Assembly: GCA_023957315.1 (NCBI GenBank)
Contig: JAMLHE010000002.1
Coordinates: 1 to 64,000 of the forward strand
Source: Candidatus Kapaibacterium sp.
Lineage (GTDB): Bacteria > Bacteroidota > Ignavibacteria > Kapaibacteriales > UBA2268
DNA: 64,000 nucleotides
Reading direction: 5' to 3'
Under the pieces are notes generated by a model. The model saw nothing but the letters and a program-made list of their open reading frames with translations. It did no database searches and was not told the origin of the DNA. Positions 45,328-54,126 of the stretch are shown here, one piece after another (position 1 is the first letter of the stretch; each line of letters opens with the position of its first letter). Both the position numbers and the translations under genes were made by a program.

Positions 45328-45786
45328 TTATTCATTTTTCTTCCAAAATATCCACCAATTCTTGTTCTTAGTTTGATTATGTTCGAGTTTATGTTTCGTG
45401 TTTGTTAAAATTGTATCTTTTTCAATCCATTCACAATTTTCTCCCTTAGTCCATTTTAAATTAATTCCATCAAGAGTTATTTCTGCTCCTTGTCCGTTAT
45501 CCAAATGCTCAACTAACTACTCTGTAAACCAAAATGATTCTCCTATATCTTCAAAATGCACATTCATCGCAAAATCTTCTCTGAGATTTCCAATGATTTC
45601 AAGGTCCATCATTGAAGACGTTGTTTGTCCATCCAATCTTCCTTCTAAGTCTTTTATGTAAATATTTATCAGGATGTATGCTAGTTTATTATGCAACATG
45701 ACTAATTTATATCTACTTACTTTCAAAAAACTAAAAGCAAACATACTAAAATATCTCTTTATTAACAAATTTATATTCTCTACCAA
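45328..45786 (-). pseudogene. Unrecognised small protein gene broken by an in-frame TAG
   Basis: A minus-strand frame runs from ATG 45786 to TAA 45328 with one internal stop, TAG at 45517-45519. The first part ends NVHFEDIGESFWFTE. The second resumes in the same frame as LVEHLDNGQGAEITLDGIN and ends in WWIFWKKNE. The join reads as one continuous acidic protein of about 150 residues, so the TAG is a point mutation, a sequencing error or, less likely, a readthrough site. I do not recognise the family; its size and position suggest another immunity-type gene. Confidence 0.6.
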
Positions 45787-45954
45787 AATTTCATTGTTAC
45801 CGAGCAGAATAGCGAAGACTATGATTGGGATCGCGGATTTGATGAGTCAGGGGAAAGCCGGAGAGTGTAGTGGGTGCGAAAAGTAAGCGGGCTACTCAGA
45901 TACGAAAATCACTGAAACCCGCTTACATAATTTCGGTTCTGTTAGCAATTATGA

Positions 45955-46884
45955 TTACTGCTTTCTAATCTCGACACGTCTGTTTTTGGCTTTTCCGTCA
46001 TCGGTGGAATTGTCAGCGACGGGTTTGAGTTGACCAAAGCCAACACTTTTGATGCGGTCTGATGCAATGCCCTTGCTGACGAGTGCAGTTTTTACACTTG
46101 CTGCACGCTGCTCGGATAGCTTTTGATTTGCCGTAGAGTTGCCGACGTTATCAGTATGTCCTTCGATGATAATATTCAATGCCGGATTGTCGCTGAGCAT
46201 CATATACAATTCATCAACAATATCCTGCGAATCACTTTTGATAGCAGATTTCCCTGTTTCAAAGTTGATATATAGAGCCAGGGCTTCGCCGGCATTAATT
46301 TTGTCGAACATTTCGTTGGCTTGAATATCTTGAATCATAGCTTCTTTTTCAGCAATTACCATATCATACCCTTCGCCATCGCCGTTCATCTGAATGTAAA
46401 CCCAAATTTCTTTGCTGTCACTGGCGAATTTAATAGTTTGCCCCCAATTTGTACAGCTATTGCCAAAGGGAATCGTGCCACCGTTGATATTTGACCCGCT
46501 AAACTCGTAGGTTCCTGTGCACCAACCTTGATATTCGCCTTGGATGACACCGCCCTTCTGCTTCGCCGCGTTCTGGAAATTACGGAAAATTTGCAAGCCC
46601 GAAGCAGCTTTTGCATCTTCAATCAAACTGTAATTAAATACCATAATTTTCCCTTCAATATTCTCCGATTTCATTAAGTTATCATTATCAGGGTTCGGAG
46701 CGCCCACAGGGAATTTCATAGAGCCAAATTCGACCTCGGCGCAGTCAAACAAATAATAGTTTGGCATTCGGTTGAACAGTGAATGGTCATTGCATCCGTC
46801 GGCATCATCTTGCGCTAGTAGATTACCACTCATTGCAATCATTATAGTTGCAATTACGATTAAATTCAAATAATTTGTTTTCAT
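45955..46884 (-). CDS. OmpA-family protein
   Basis: This envelope protein has 309 residues and a signal peptide ending GNLLA-Q. The N-terminal 170 residues have no assigned domain and contain four cysteines after processing. The C-terminal OmpA domain (about 200-309) binds peptidoglycan: IIIEGHTDNVGNSTANQKLSEQRA, then VGFGQLKPVADN and AKNRRVEIRKQ. It therefore links the outer membrane to the wall. A Bacteroidota promoter lies at 46933-46963. Its 3' flank carries GCTAACAGAACC, one of the recurrent boundary sequences. Confidence 0.88.
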   Translation of the reverse strand: MKTNYLNLIVIATIMIAMSGNLLAQDDADGCNDHSLFNRMPNYYLFDCAEVEFGSMKFPVGAPNPDNDNLMKSENIEGKIMVFNYSLIEDAKAASGLQIFRNFQNAAKQKGGVIQGEYQGWCTGTYEFSGSNINGGTIPFGNSCTNWGQTIKFASDSKEIWVYIQMNGDGEGYDMVIAEKEAMIQDIQANEMFDKINAGEALALYINFETGKSAIKSDSQDIVDELYMMLSDNPALNIIIEGHTDNVGNSTANQKLSEQRAASVKTALVSKGIASDRIKSVGFGQLKPVADNSTDDGKAKNRRVEIRKQ

Positions 46885-46894
46885 AGATTCCTAA

Positions 46895-47062
46895 TGTTTA
46901 TTTAAGTAATCAATTCCAAAAAATTCACTTTGCAAATATAGTGAAAAAAGTTAGATGTGCAAATTTATAGAGAGGGTGGAAGTGAGGAGAGAGTTTGGGA
47001 GAAGGAAGAAGCATGAATGCACTGAAGCGTTCCATTTGGGTAGGTGCTGTTACCGGGTCGTT
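46895..47062 (-). repeat. Recurrent spacer between mcrC and the OmpA gene
   Basis: The spacer starts with the boundary CCCGGTAACAGCACC, which overlaps the mcrC stop codon, and ends with TTAAATAAACATTAGG. Bases 46976-47004 match 53277-53305 of another spacer at 27 of 29 positions. It contains the promoter listed separately. Similar architecture is found at 53197-53365. Confidence 0.75.
46933..46963 (-). promoter_or_regulatory. Promoter of the OmpA-family gene
   Basis: On the minus strand TTTG (46963-46960) is followed after 19 bp by TATATTTG (46940-46933). This matches the Bacteroidota consensus TTTG-N19-21-TAnnTTTG. Confidence 0.8.
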
Positions 47063-48420
47063 GTTCTTCTCTCAAGCTCATTAAGTTCATTTGTTAGTAG
47101 TCGCTTTGCTTCATTGATGCTGTCTTTTTTTAATGGAATACCCATTACTAAAACCGTGTTTGTTACTTCGTTAATTCCGTTCTTATATTTTATTTTTTTC
47201 AATTCTAATTGGTCTGATGGATAACAAAGAAACCCATATTTAAAGTCTGTCTTACTAAAAGATGTATAGGCCATAATTTGGTGTAAATCGTGTCTGTGGT
47301 CGTCTTTCAGAGTTTCGCTATTGTCGAACTTGTTATAAAGATTTGATTTGTACTTAGCGTCTATGAATACTAAAAGGTTTTCCTTTTGATAAATAGCGTC
47401 TGGTTCAATGTGTTTTAGTTCCCAAGAATAATGCTTAGAAGTTCGTGAGTGGAATTTGAAATTTACAAATAATTTCCCTCCAGTCTCTTTAGCAACTGCT
47501 TTGAAAATATGTTGAACGAATTTTTCAAAAACATCTGAGAAGTCTACTCTCCATGCTGTACTGTCAACCAAATTAAAGTTTAGAATTTTATTAGCTTGTG
47601 CTTTACACGTTTTTACTGTTGGGCTGTCAGATGATTTGATAACAATATTATTTGTCGCTTTAGGTGTATGGTAATACAATTTTTCTTCAATGAAACTCAA
47701 CTTTACACGGATTGTGTTTTTTATTCTTTGTGGCGTGTTGGATGAAAGCAACTCGTTCTTACAAATGTCAAATACATACCGTACTTCAGCATATTCGCTA
47801 TGAAATTCACTTAAAATATTTTTTCGGGTTGGAAACCTTAAACGATTTTCAATTTTGTATTCGTTGTTGATGTATTTGTTCCAATTGATTTGTCCAGTGG
47901 GTTGGCTGGATATTTTTTCGATATTGTCAAACTTACGCCAAGGTCTTGAAAGTAATGCTTCAAGAGAAGCAATGAATTTCACTGCTTCTAAATATAACGG
48001 TGGTCGGAAGTTTTTACCAGAAGCAAGCGGTAAGCTGTCAATAACTTCCGGGCTTATTTCTGTTCCAAGTAAATTCAGAATTTCAATGTAATCTTCAAAA
48101 CGGTCACACCCAGTAAACCTTGGCATTACAACAAAATCACCTATTTGCTTTCCGGTGTCAGATGCTCTAAGGGAATGGTACCGATGAAGCTGGAAGAACG
48201 AAAAGTCAATGAGGTATTTTGTCAGAGCCAATAATAGCTGTTGAACGCCTATGAACTTAAATTGTGATGAGTTATAGTCTATAAACTTTTGGATGTACTG
48301 GCCAATAATTCTTTTGTCAGCCGATTTAAACCATTTTTTTTGTAAAGCAATTCCACTTAACTGTCTTGATTGTTCAGTTAAGCAAGGCACTTCACAGAAA
48401 ACATCTAATGGCTTGCTCAT
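47050..48420 (-). CDS. mcrC: McrC-like restriction endonuclease subunit
   Basis: McrC supplies the nuclease of the modification-dependent McrBC restriction system. The protein has 456 residues. The N-terminal part fits the McrBC 5-methylcytosine restriction component family. The C-terminal PD-(D/E)xK nuclease site is visible as EPDAIYQKENLLVFIDAKYK, with D, D and K in the expected order near 335-350. Its ATG overlaps the mcrB stop (ATGA). The stop codon lies inside a spacer boundary sequence. Confidence 0.9.
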   Translation of the reverse strand: MSKPLDVFCEVPCLTEQSRQLSGIALQKKWFKSADKRIIGQYIQKFIDYNSSQFKFIGVQQLLLALTKYLIDFSFFQLHRYHSLRASDTGKQIGDFVVMPRFTGCDRFEDYIEILNLLGTEISPEVIDSLPLASGKNFRPPLYLEAVKFIASLEALLSRPWRKFDNIEKISSQPTGQINWNKYINNEYKIENRLRFPTRKNILSEFHSEYAEVRYVFDICKNELLSSNTPQRIKNTIRVKLSFIEEKLYYHTPKATNNIVIKSSDSPTVKTCKAQANKILNFNLVDSTAWRVDFSDVFEKFVQHIFKAVAKETGGKLFVNFKFHSRTSKHYSWELKHIEPDAIYQKENLLVFIDAKYKSNLYNKFDNSETLKDDHRHDLHQIMAYTSFSKTDFKYGFLCYPSDQLELKKIKYKNGINEVTNTVLVMGIPLKKDSINEAKRLLTNELNELERRTTTR

Positions 48421-49805
48421 TCAAAAAGTGATTTGTTTATTCGAGTAGCGAAATAATTATTAAATTCTTCTTTGGTATTTCTAATCAACCCTTCTTGTAA
48501 ATATTCTTTTATCAATGGGAATATTTCGTACTTGATACGGTTTGTCATTTCCTCTTCGCTGTCTGCAATAAAGTAACCTTGGCCCGGTTGCAATGACAAT
48601 TCACTACTTGAAGCGTACCATTCAAATATTTCTTGAATTCTTGTAAAATCAACTTTGAAGAATTGTTTTGAAATAATGGCCTTAGGTTTTAATGTATACC
48701 AAGCAAATCGTCTACGTAACGCAAAGTCAACAACCGCCAAGCTTCTATCAGCAGTGTTCATTGTAGCGATTACAGTAAAGTTATTCGGGAGTTTGTTAAT
48801 CTTGAAACCAGGAGAAATTTCAATTTCAACATTTGATTTGTCCATTTTGTGTTCAAACAAATAGAAAATGGGTCCTAAAACATTCGAAAGATTTGCTCTG
48901 TTTATTTCGTCAATTATCAAAAGAACTTTTTCATTCTCGTGTTCTTTCGCATACTTCAAAGCCTCGGTAAAACTTCCCAAATTTTCTTTGTAGCTAAGTT
49001 CTTTATTGTTTAAATCTGGGCGAATACCAAAAATAAAATCTGAAAAACTAGTCTCCGCGTGGAACTGGGTGAAAAATGTTTTTGCTTTAATTTTTTCTGC
49101 AACTTCTTTTGCTGTTCTTGTTTTCCCAGTCCCAGGAGGTCCTTGAAGTACAATATATTTTCTTTCGTTCAAAAGATTTTTTATTTCTTCTGCTTCATCA
49201 ATTGCATCTGCCTTAACGAAAGGTTCCAAAGCTTCTGATATAGCCCTTCGGTGGTCTTTGTTTGATGACCAGTCTCTAAGTTTTGCATAACCTGCTACAA
49301 ATGCTGCAATTGTTTTCTTGCCTTCTTCGCTTTCAGGGTCATCAACAATTTGGCAAGCTGGTAAAACTTTTGTGTAAGTCTTTATTGTGTTTTTTATGTG
49401 TTCTAAATCTAGGCTGCCAGTGATGGACTTTGGCAAACTTGTTTCTATGTCAGAAAAGTCCGATTTACAAAATCCTTTTTCATTAATAAGTTTAGAAAAT
49501 AGTCGTCTTAGTCCGGGATAGGTTGCAAGCTCATAATCATTTTTAAAACCACTAGAACCAATACCCAAACAAACTAACCAAGGTTGATCTTGGTCGTTTG
49601 GAAATATAGTTAATGAAAAGTCGTGGAACGGTCCCGAAGCTTCTTCTTCTGGATGAATAAAACCAAAATATGCTCCATTGTCTTTTAAAGCTTCATGTCC
49701 AGTGTTGTTTCGTTCAACATAAGGTTTATTAAATTCGTTGTCAGTCTTGGCACCGAACTGTTCCGCTTTCTCTTTGATGAATTGTCTAATATTCTCTATG
49801 TTCAT
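48417..49805 (-). CDS. mcrB: McrB-like AAA+ GTPase restriction subunit
   Basis: McrB recognises modified DNA and drives cleavage by McrC using GTP. The protein has 462 residues. The C-terminal motor has Walker A GPPGTGKT at 222-229, Walker B VLLIIDEINRANLS near 284, and the McrB signature MNTADRSLAVVDFALRRRF near 345. The 200-residue N-terminal domain differs from the E. coli DNA-binding domain and resembles the predicted-specificity domains found in other McrB homologues. The base it reads cannot be told. A promoter with perfect spacing lies at 49880-49911. Confidence 0.92.
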   Translation of the reverse strand: MNIENIRQFIKEKAEQFGAKTDNEFNKPYVERNNTGHEALKDNGAYFGFIHPEEEASGPFHDFSLTIFPNDQDQPWLVCLGIGSSGFKNDYELATYPGLRRLFSKLINEKGFCKSDFSDIETSLPKSITGSLDLEHIKNTIKTYTKVLPACQIVDDPESEEGKKTIAAFVAGYAKLRDWSSNKDHRRAISEALEPFVKADAIDEAEEIKNLLNERKYIVLQGPPGTGKTRTAKEVAEKIKAKTFFTQFHAETSFSDFIFGIRPDLNNKELSYKENLGSFTEALKYAKEHENEKVLLIIDEINRANLSNVLGPIFYLFEHKMDKSNVEIEISPGFKINKLPNNFTVIATMNTADRSLAVVDFALRRRFAWYTLKPKAIISKQFFKVDFTRIQEIFEWYASSSELSLQPGQGYFIADSEEEMTNRIKYEIFPLIKEYLQEGLIRNTKEEFNNYFATRINKSLFE

Positions 49806-49833
49806 ATTGTCTGTTTGAATGTCGTTTTACAAT

Positions 49834-49911
49834 GCCCGGCAACTCGTTTATTTTCGCCATAAAGTTATTAATTACTTTACAAATCTAACCAAATATTACT
49901 GAATCTCCAAA
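49834..49911 (-). promoter_or_regulatory. Promoter and conserved leader of mcrBC
   Basis: On the minus strand TTTG (49911-49908) is followed after 20 bp by TAGATTTG (49887-49880). Then come AAAATAAACGAGTT and the boundary GTTGCCGGGC, complementary at 8 of 10 positions to the sequence at the mcrC stop (47049-47058). Confidence 0.8.
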
Positions 49912-49923
49912 TCCATTCCCCCC

Positions 49924-50805
49924 TTACTCATTTTCTTCGTAGTAATAGGAATAGTCAATTCCTTTCATAAACATTTCGCGGTCGTTTATTTTGGTGGTTA
50001 AAGCGTTGTTCAACAGTTTTTTTAGAAGGCTATTGTTTGTTGGGCTATGCTTCATTGCGTTCATGTAATCATTTTTTGTGATTTTACTCCAATCTACACA
50101 TTTTTTCAGGCGTTTTTTTAGGAGCAAATCTAACCATATTCGGGCGCTTCTGCCGTTACCTTCCATAAAAGGGTGGGCAATATTCATTTCTACATATTTT
50201 TCAAGGATTTCGTCAAAAGTAGTTTCGGGCATTGCATCAATTCGCTGCAATGTTTCGCCCAAAAATCGTGATATGGCAAATTGAAAGCCACCTTTTGAAA
50301 TGTTTTTTTGCCTTATTTGTCCGGCAAAATCATACAAGCCACCAAACAAATAAGCGTGAATTTGTTGCAAACCCTTAGCTGTGCCAACTTCAATGCCGTC
50401 TATAAATGAACTTTCAAAGAGTGCATATGCTTTTGTTTTGCTTTTGCCGTCTATGCTTTCGTCGCTAAATGTAAACCATTCAATGAATCGGTTGGCTTTG
50501 GTACCCGGAAACGTTTTGCCCAAAGCAATAATGCCCTGATAATCCATCATATCCGCCAAACGCTCTTTGCCGTCGGGGGCAAGAAATTTCAACTGGGTAG
50601 TGACACTAACCACTTGACTGTTTTCTTTCTTTAATTTAGCTTTAAGATATTTCCAATAGTTACGGGTTTTGGTGTAGTCGTCTTGGTCGGTAAGTACTGC
50701 TACAATATCCAACACCGAAAACCACCACTTGGCGTTTTCTTCATCCCACACGGCTCGCACCTCGCGGTCATCAAAAAATCGTATGGAAATTTTTTCCTTA
50801 CTCAT
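49924..50805 (-). CDS. BRO-N/Fic-domain fusion protein
   Basis: The protein has 293 residues. Residues 1-112 resemble the BRO-N domain of phage antirepressors and baculovirus BRO proteins ([45 protein letters not shown]). Residues 120-275 form a Fic domain with the catalytic HPFMEGNGR at 211-219. Fic enzymes transfer AMP or other phosphate-containing groups to target proteins. No (S/T)xxxEG inhibitory motif is evident, and there is no partner antitoxin, so the BRO-N part may control or target it. Its stop lies at the promoter of mcrBC. Confidence 0.85.
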   Translation of the reverse strand: MSKEKISIRFFDDREVRAVWDEENAKWWFSVLDIVAVLTDQDDYTKTRNYWKYLKAKLKKENSQVVSVTTQLKFLAPDGKERLADMMDYQGIIALGKTFPGTKANRFIEWFTFSDESIDGKSKTKAYALFESSFIDGIEVGTAKGLQQIHAYLFGGLYDFAGQIRQKNISKGGFQFAISRFLGETLQRIDAMPETTFDEILEKYVEMNIAHPFMEGNGRSARIWLDLLLKKRLKKCVDWSKITKNDYMNAMKHSPTNNSLLKKLLNNALTTKINDREMFMKGIDYSYYYEENE

Positions 50806-50807
50806 GC

Positions 50808-50875
50808 ACCTAACTCGTTTATTTTCATTCTAAAATTCAATTTGCAAATATAGTGAAAAAATTTAGATGTTCGAA
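50808..50875 (-). promoter_or_regulatory. Promoter and conserved leader of the BRO-N/Fic gene
   Basis: The -7 element TATATTTG lies at 50852-50845. TTCG, 19 bp upstream of it, is an imperfect -33. AAAATAAACGAGTTAGGTGC runs into the start codon, so the leader is only about 40 nt and no Shine-Dalgarno is evident. Confidence 0.65.
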
Positions 50876-51014
50876 TTTGGGGGTGGGAATTGGAATTCTT
50901 ACCCTAAAAGCATATGTTATAACAGAACCTGTGACCGTCAAGAACTATTGGAAACTCACAGGCAGAAGTGTAAACAGTACCTGTAAAGTTGAACTTTTTC
51001 ATTCGCTATCGTTG
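50876..51014. other. Spacer between the epimerase and the Fic promoter
   Basis: The spacer contains AACAGAACCTGTGA near 50921 and AACAGTACCTGT near 50973 on the plus strand, related to the AACAGNACC boundary sequences elsewhere but in opposite orientation. CTCACAGG between them can pair with CCTGTGA. No gene is visible. Confidence 0.45.
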
Positions 51015-51995
51015 TCATATTTTCTCTGTTTTAAACCATTCGTAAAACAATTTTATCCCCTTTTCAAGAGAAACTGACGGTTTATAATTTAGTAAGTTCT
51101 TAGCTTTTTCAATATCTGCGTGAGTTGTTTCCACATCGCCTTTCACAATCTCCTTTGTTACAAATTCAATCTTTCTGATTGGAATTGCTATTTTTATATA
51201 ATCCAAAAGCAATAACAATGAAATAGGTTTATCGTTACCTATGTTTATGATTTCATAAATACTTTGATTTTGATTATCAAAGTATAAAACGGAATTGTAA
51301 AACGCTTCTACCACATTATCAATGTATGTGTAATCTCTTTTTGTTTCTCCATTTCCGTAAATCTCTATTGGTTTGTTTTGCGAAATCTGATTGAAAAACT
51401 TGTGAATTACTAAATCGGGTCGTTGATTTTTTCCATATACGCTAAACAATCTCAAATTGATAATATTCATTTTGAAATTAACGTGATAGCTGTAATTCAA
51501 CAATTCTGCTGTTTTCTTAGAAACTGCATAGGGTGAAATTTGCTCGTTGCAAGAATCAGTTTCTTTTGATTTTCCGCTTTTGTTGCCGTAAACTGATGAT
51601 GACGAAGCAAAAACAAGATTTTTTACTCCATACTTTTTCATTGCTTCAAGCAAAACAAGAGTTCCGTTTACATTGATGTCAAAATAATTATACGGATTAA
51701 AAATAGAATTTCTAACACCTGCTTTGGCAGCTAAATGAATTACAGTTCCAATTTTATTACTTTCAAAAATTGTATTCAAATGTTTTCCGTCCCGAATATC
51801 GCCTCTAATCAATTCAAAAGAATTATTGTTTAGCAATGATGTGATGTTGTTCAATTTTATTTCTTCCGAATAGAAATCATCAAAATTGTCTAAGCAGAAA
51901 ACATTAAACTTTTGCTCTACCAAAAAATGACAAAGATTTGAGCCAATAAAACCTGCTCCACCGGTAACTAATATGTTTTTTATTTCCCTATTCAT
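51015..51995 (-). CDS. NAD-dependent sugar-nucleotide epimerase (extended SDR)
   Basis: The protein has 326 residues. VTGGAGFIGSNLCHFL is the Rossmann motif near 10-25. Catalytic residues are SSSSVYG and YAVSKK, and RDYTYIDNVVEAF is the typical NDP-sugar loop. Length and SVYG-x(n)-YAVSK spacing fit UDP-glucuronate 4-epimerases and related CapI/WbpP-type enzymes. The exact substrate is not determined. It stands apart from the glycan operon at 26.7-32.7 kb, in an accessory stretch, and could come from another surface-glycan locus. Confidence 0.83.
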   Translation of the reverse strand: MNREIKNILVTGGAGFIGSNLCHFLVEQKFNVFCLDNFDDFYSEEIKLNNITSLLNNNSFELIRGDIRDGKHLNTIFESNKIGTVIHLAAKAGVRNSIFNPYNYFDINVNGTLVLLEAMKKYGVKNLVFASSSSVYGNKSGKSKETDSCNEQISPYAVSKKTAELLNYSYHVNFKMNIINLRLFSVYGKNQRPDLVIHKFFNQISQNKPIEIYGNGETKRDYTYIDNVVEAFYNSVLYFDNQNQSIYEIINIGNDKPISLLLLLDYIKIAIPIRKIEFVTKEIVKGDVETTHADIEKAKNLLNYKPSVSLEKGIKLFYEWFKTEKI

Positions 51996-52158
51996 TGGTT
52001 CTCACTTGTGAATAGAGGAAATTACCTGATAAAAGTAATGTTGCTATAATTAATTTTGTCCTTTGTTTTATTGGCTGTGATGTTCATCAACCTATTATTT
52101 TACTCATACATCTCAGGGGTGAAACTCTTTTAATATTATTTTCATGGATAAATTCTTG

Positions 52159-52560
52159 TCAGTAAATCAACAAAGATGCAACAAGGACTATTAATCCAAA
52201 AATCCCTGTTGCAATATCAATTAACACGATTTTTTTGCCCTCTTTCTCCGCGAGCATCTCGGCTACCCACTTTTGAAATTTTTCATAATCGAAAATGAAA
52301 ACGAGTGCTTTGATGGCTGTAAGCGAGAAAATAATAGTAATAACCATAGAATAAGCCACATCGGTAGTCAATTCTTTATACCATGTAAATGCGACCAACA
52401 GCAGCCCAACAATAGCCACAGGCACAATCCATTTGGGACGTTTTTTTGCGTAGGCTTTGGCGAGGAATTTGTTTTCGTCCCAAGGAATCAGGTGCATATA
52501 AAATGGTTTCAGCATAGCCGCCAAACCAAACACAATCCCTAAAATTTTAAAGTAACTCAT
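52159..52560 (-). CDS. Small membrane protein, unrecognised
   Basis: The protein has 133 residues with four hydrophobic segments, about 4-20, 44-60, 66-92 and 108-131. Charged loops include YAKKRPKW and EMLAEKEGKK. I do not recognise a family. It lies 33 bp downstream of the DUF922-like gene on the same strand and may be cotranscribed. Confidence 0.65.
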   Translation of the reverse strand: MSYFKILGIVFGLAAMLKPFYMHLIPWDENKFLAKAYAKKRPKWIVPVAIVGLLLVAFTWYKELTTDVAYSMVITIIFSLTAIKALVFIFDYEKFQKWVAEMLAEKEGKKIVLIDIATGIFGLIVLVASLLIY

Positions 52561-52593
52561 TGTTAACTTGGTTTTTAATTGATTCTTGTGCTG

Positions 52594-53115
52594 CTACATA
52601 CTTCCATTTGTCAGTTTAGCTCTCCACAAATCAATTGCTTCACTATTATCACCTTCTGCTGTTTCTATTCTAAAGTTCACAAGCTGTGTATTCATTTTAT
52701 CAATGTATGACTGGATGATTTTACCGATTTTTCTCGTCGAACCGGCATTTATTTTCCTCTCATTAATTTCCTTTTCACATTCTTTAGCATAAAAGTGGGC
52801 TATATCATACTTAATCTGGGCATATTTCAGCAATTGCTCTGACATAAATTCAGGCTTGACCCAGGAAGAATCTCTTCGTATTCCCGCAACTGATTCAACA
52901 GTAATTGTTCCAAACCACAAACCTACATCTTTAGTAATGGTTACTATGGTTAGGTTTAATGTTAGTTTTGACGAATCACTAATATCAGGATTCATTCGGA
53001 AATCTGACCATTCCAATTGGCTTTTTGACAGATAAGTAATGGTATCACCTTCGACGGCTCCGGCAGTGCAAATAGCTGCCATGAATAAAACGATTAAGAA
53101 AAAGGACTTTTTCAT
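52594..53115 (-). CDS. Secreted DUF922-like protein lacking the HExxH-type residues
   Basis: The protein has 173 residues with a signal peptide ending ICTAGA. SQLEWSDFRMNPD matches the L-x-W-x-D-F start of DUF922 proteins, which are putative zinc proteases. In relatives the later helix has an L-x-H-E-Q-x-H-F-D pattern; here it reads LLKYAQIKYDIAHFY, so the presumed metal ligands H and E are Y and A. It is probably non-catalytic. The family call is from memory of the pattern and should be treated as tentative. A promoter lies at 53229-53260. Confidence 0.55.
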   Translation of the reverse strand: MKKSFFLIVLFMAAICTAGAVEGDTITYLSKSQLEWSDFRMNPDISDSSKLTLNLTIVTITKDVGLWFGTITVESVAGIRRDSSWVKPEFMSEQLLKYAQIKYDIAHFYAKECEKEINERKINAGSTRKIGKIIQSYIDKMNTQLVNFRIETAEGDNSEAIDLWRAKLTNGSM

Positions 53116-53189
53116 TTTAACTCTTTTATTGGTTATAGTTCAAACTCAATTTCTATCTTAATTGCAGAGACTTTTTCTAAAATCACTGC

Positions 53190-53365
53190 CAATTCGTTTA
53201 TTTCCACCATACCACAAAATTCACTTTGCAAATTTAAGGAAAAAATTGGGGATTTGCAAATTTTTTGGGGGGGGATGAGGAAGTGAGGAGAAAGTTTGGG
53301 AGAAGAGGGGAGATGGTTTAAGCATTTAGGCGGTGATTTTTGGGGGGGTACTGTTATGGGCAGGC
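53190..53365 (-). repeat. Recurrent spacer between the DUF6994-like and DUF922-like genes
   Basis: The spacer begins with GCCTGCCCATAACAGTACC just after the TAG of the upstream gene and ends with GGAAATAAACGAATTGG. Bases 53277-53305 are 27/29 identical to 46976-47004. The layout (AACAGNACC boundary, GGAAGTGAGGAGA block on the plus strand, promoter, AAATAAAC) is the same as in the mcrC-OmpA spacer. Confidence 0.78.
53229..53260 (-). promoter_or_regulatory. Promoter of the DUF922-like gene
   Basis: On the minus strand TTTG (53260-53257) is followed after 20 bp by TAAATTTG (53236-53229). The downstream leader contains GAAATAAACGAATTGGCAG. Confidence 0.8.
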
Positions 53366-53368
53366 ATT

Positions 53369-54076
53369 CTATTCTGTTGTTCGTTGGTTTGCATAGTTTT
53401 CTATTCTTTTGTTTCTCGCCTTAATGAAGTTCAATACTCCATTTTTATAAGTCAGATAGTCATTAATTTCGGAAAATGTCGGTTTGGTTTTGAAGTTGTC
53501 GAATGGCAAGTAGAATTTTACTTTTTTGTTTTCGTCCACAAGGTCGTAGAGTAAAAAGAACTTGTAATATCCTTCAAAGCTTTCAAACAAATCAAAGAAG
53601 TTTTTATATCTCAATAACGTGTAGTAAAGCGGACTTTCTTGTCCTAAGTAAAAAAGTCGAATGCACTCCAATGTCAAGTCAAATCTGTCGTCAATTAAGC
53701 TATTTACTCCACGTGCTTGATTTATTGTATGTTTCCCGCCAACTCTATTGTTCGGGAAAAGTGTGTATGCTCCAATAGTCGAACCCGTGTCAAACAGCTC
53801 TTTTACTTCGTCTTGAATTTGTTGAGTCAGCCAAATCTTGCGTTTGTGATTTCTATATGAATGTGTAATTGCATCACTTCCTAATGAAAATTCTCCAAGT
53901 CCTGATTTATGGTATAAATAAGTTCCGCTTTTCTTGTCAGTTAGTTCAAATATATCCCCGTTAGGCAAAGGCTTATTCCACAGAAATTGGTGGTATGCTC
54001 GAAGTGTCGGACTTGTGCTATCCGGGTCTCCGCCATTTGCGTCTGTGTAAAAATTAAATGTTGTGTCAATTACCAT
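53369..54076 (-). CDS. DUF6994-like protein of unknown function
   Basis: The protein has 235 residues and is soluble, with no signal peptide. The start region FYTDANGGDPDSTSPTLRAYHQFLW then KPLPNGDIFEL is characteristic of a small bacterial family that I recall as DUF6994. A second conserved part is DAITHSYRNHKRKIW. No enzymatic signature is visible. The gene is bounded by GTTATGGGCAAGC before it (54139-54127) and GCCTGCCCATAAC after it (53365-53353), complementary at 12 of 13 positions, like the two ends of an integron cassette. Confidence 0.65.
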   Translation of the reverse strand: MVIDTTFNFYTDANGGDPDSTSPTLRAYHQFLWNKPLPNGDIFELTDKKSGTYLYHKSGLGEFSLGSDAITHSYRNHKRKIWLTQQIQDEVKELFDTGSTIGAYTLFPNNRVGGKHTINQARGVNSLIDDRFDLTLECIRLFYLGQESPLYYTLLRYKNFFDLFESFEGYYKFFLLYDLVDENKKVKFYLPFDNFKTKPTFSEINDYLTYKNGVLNFIKARNKRIENYANQRTTE

Positions 54077-54126
54077 TTATTAATTCCTTTTTGTCAACCG
54101 TTTTATTGTCGTTACGGTCGTCCTAC

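Noticed and set aside
45398-45661. Plus-strand frame of 87 residues
   Set aside because: It is antisense to the more convincing interrupted minus-strand gene and has low-complexity, non-family composition.
46955-47224. Plus-strand frame of 89 residues across the mcrC end
   Set aside because: Half of it is the recurrent spacer and half is antisense to mcrC.
50853-51077. Plus-strand frame of 74 residues between Fic and the epimerase
   Set aside because: It overlaps the Fic promoter and the end of the epimerase and has no recognisable protein features.
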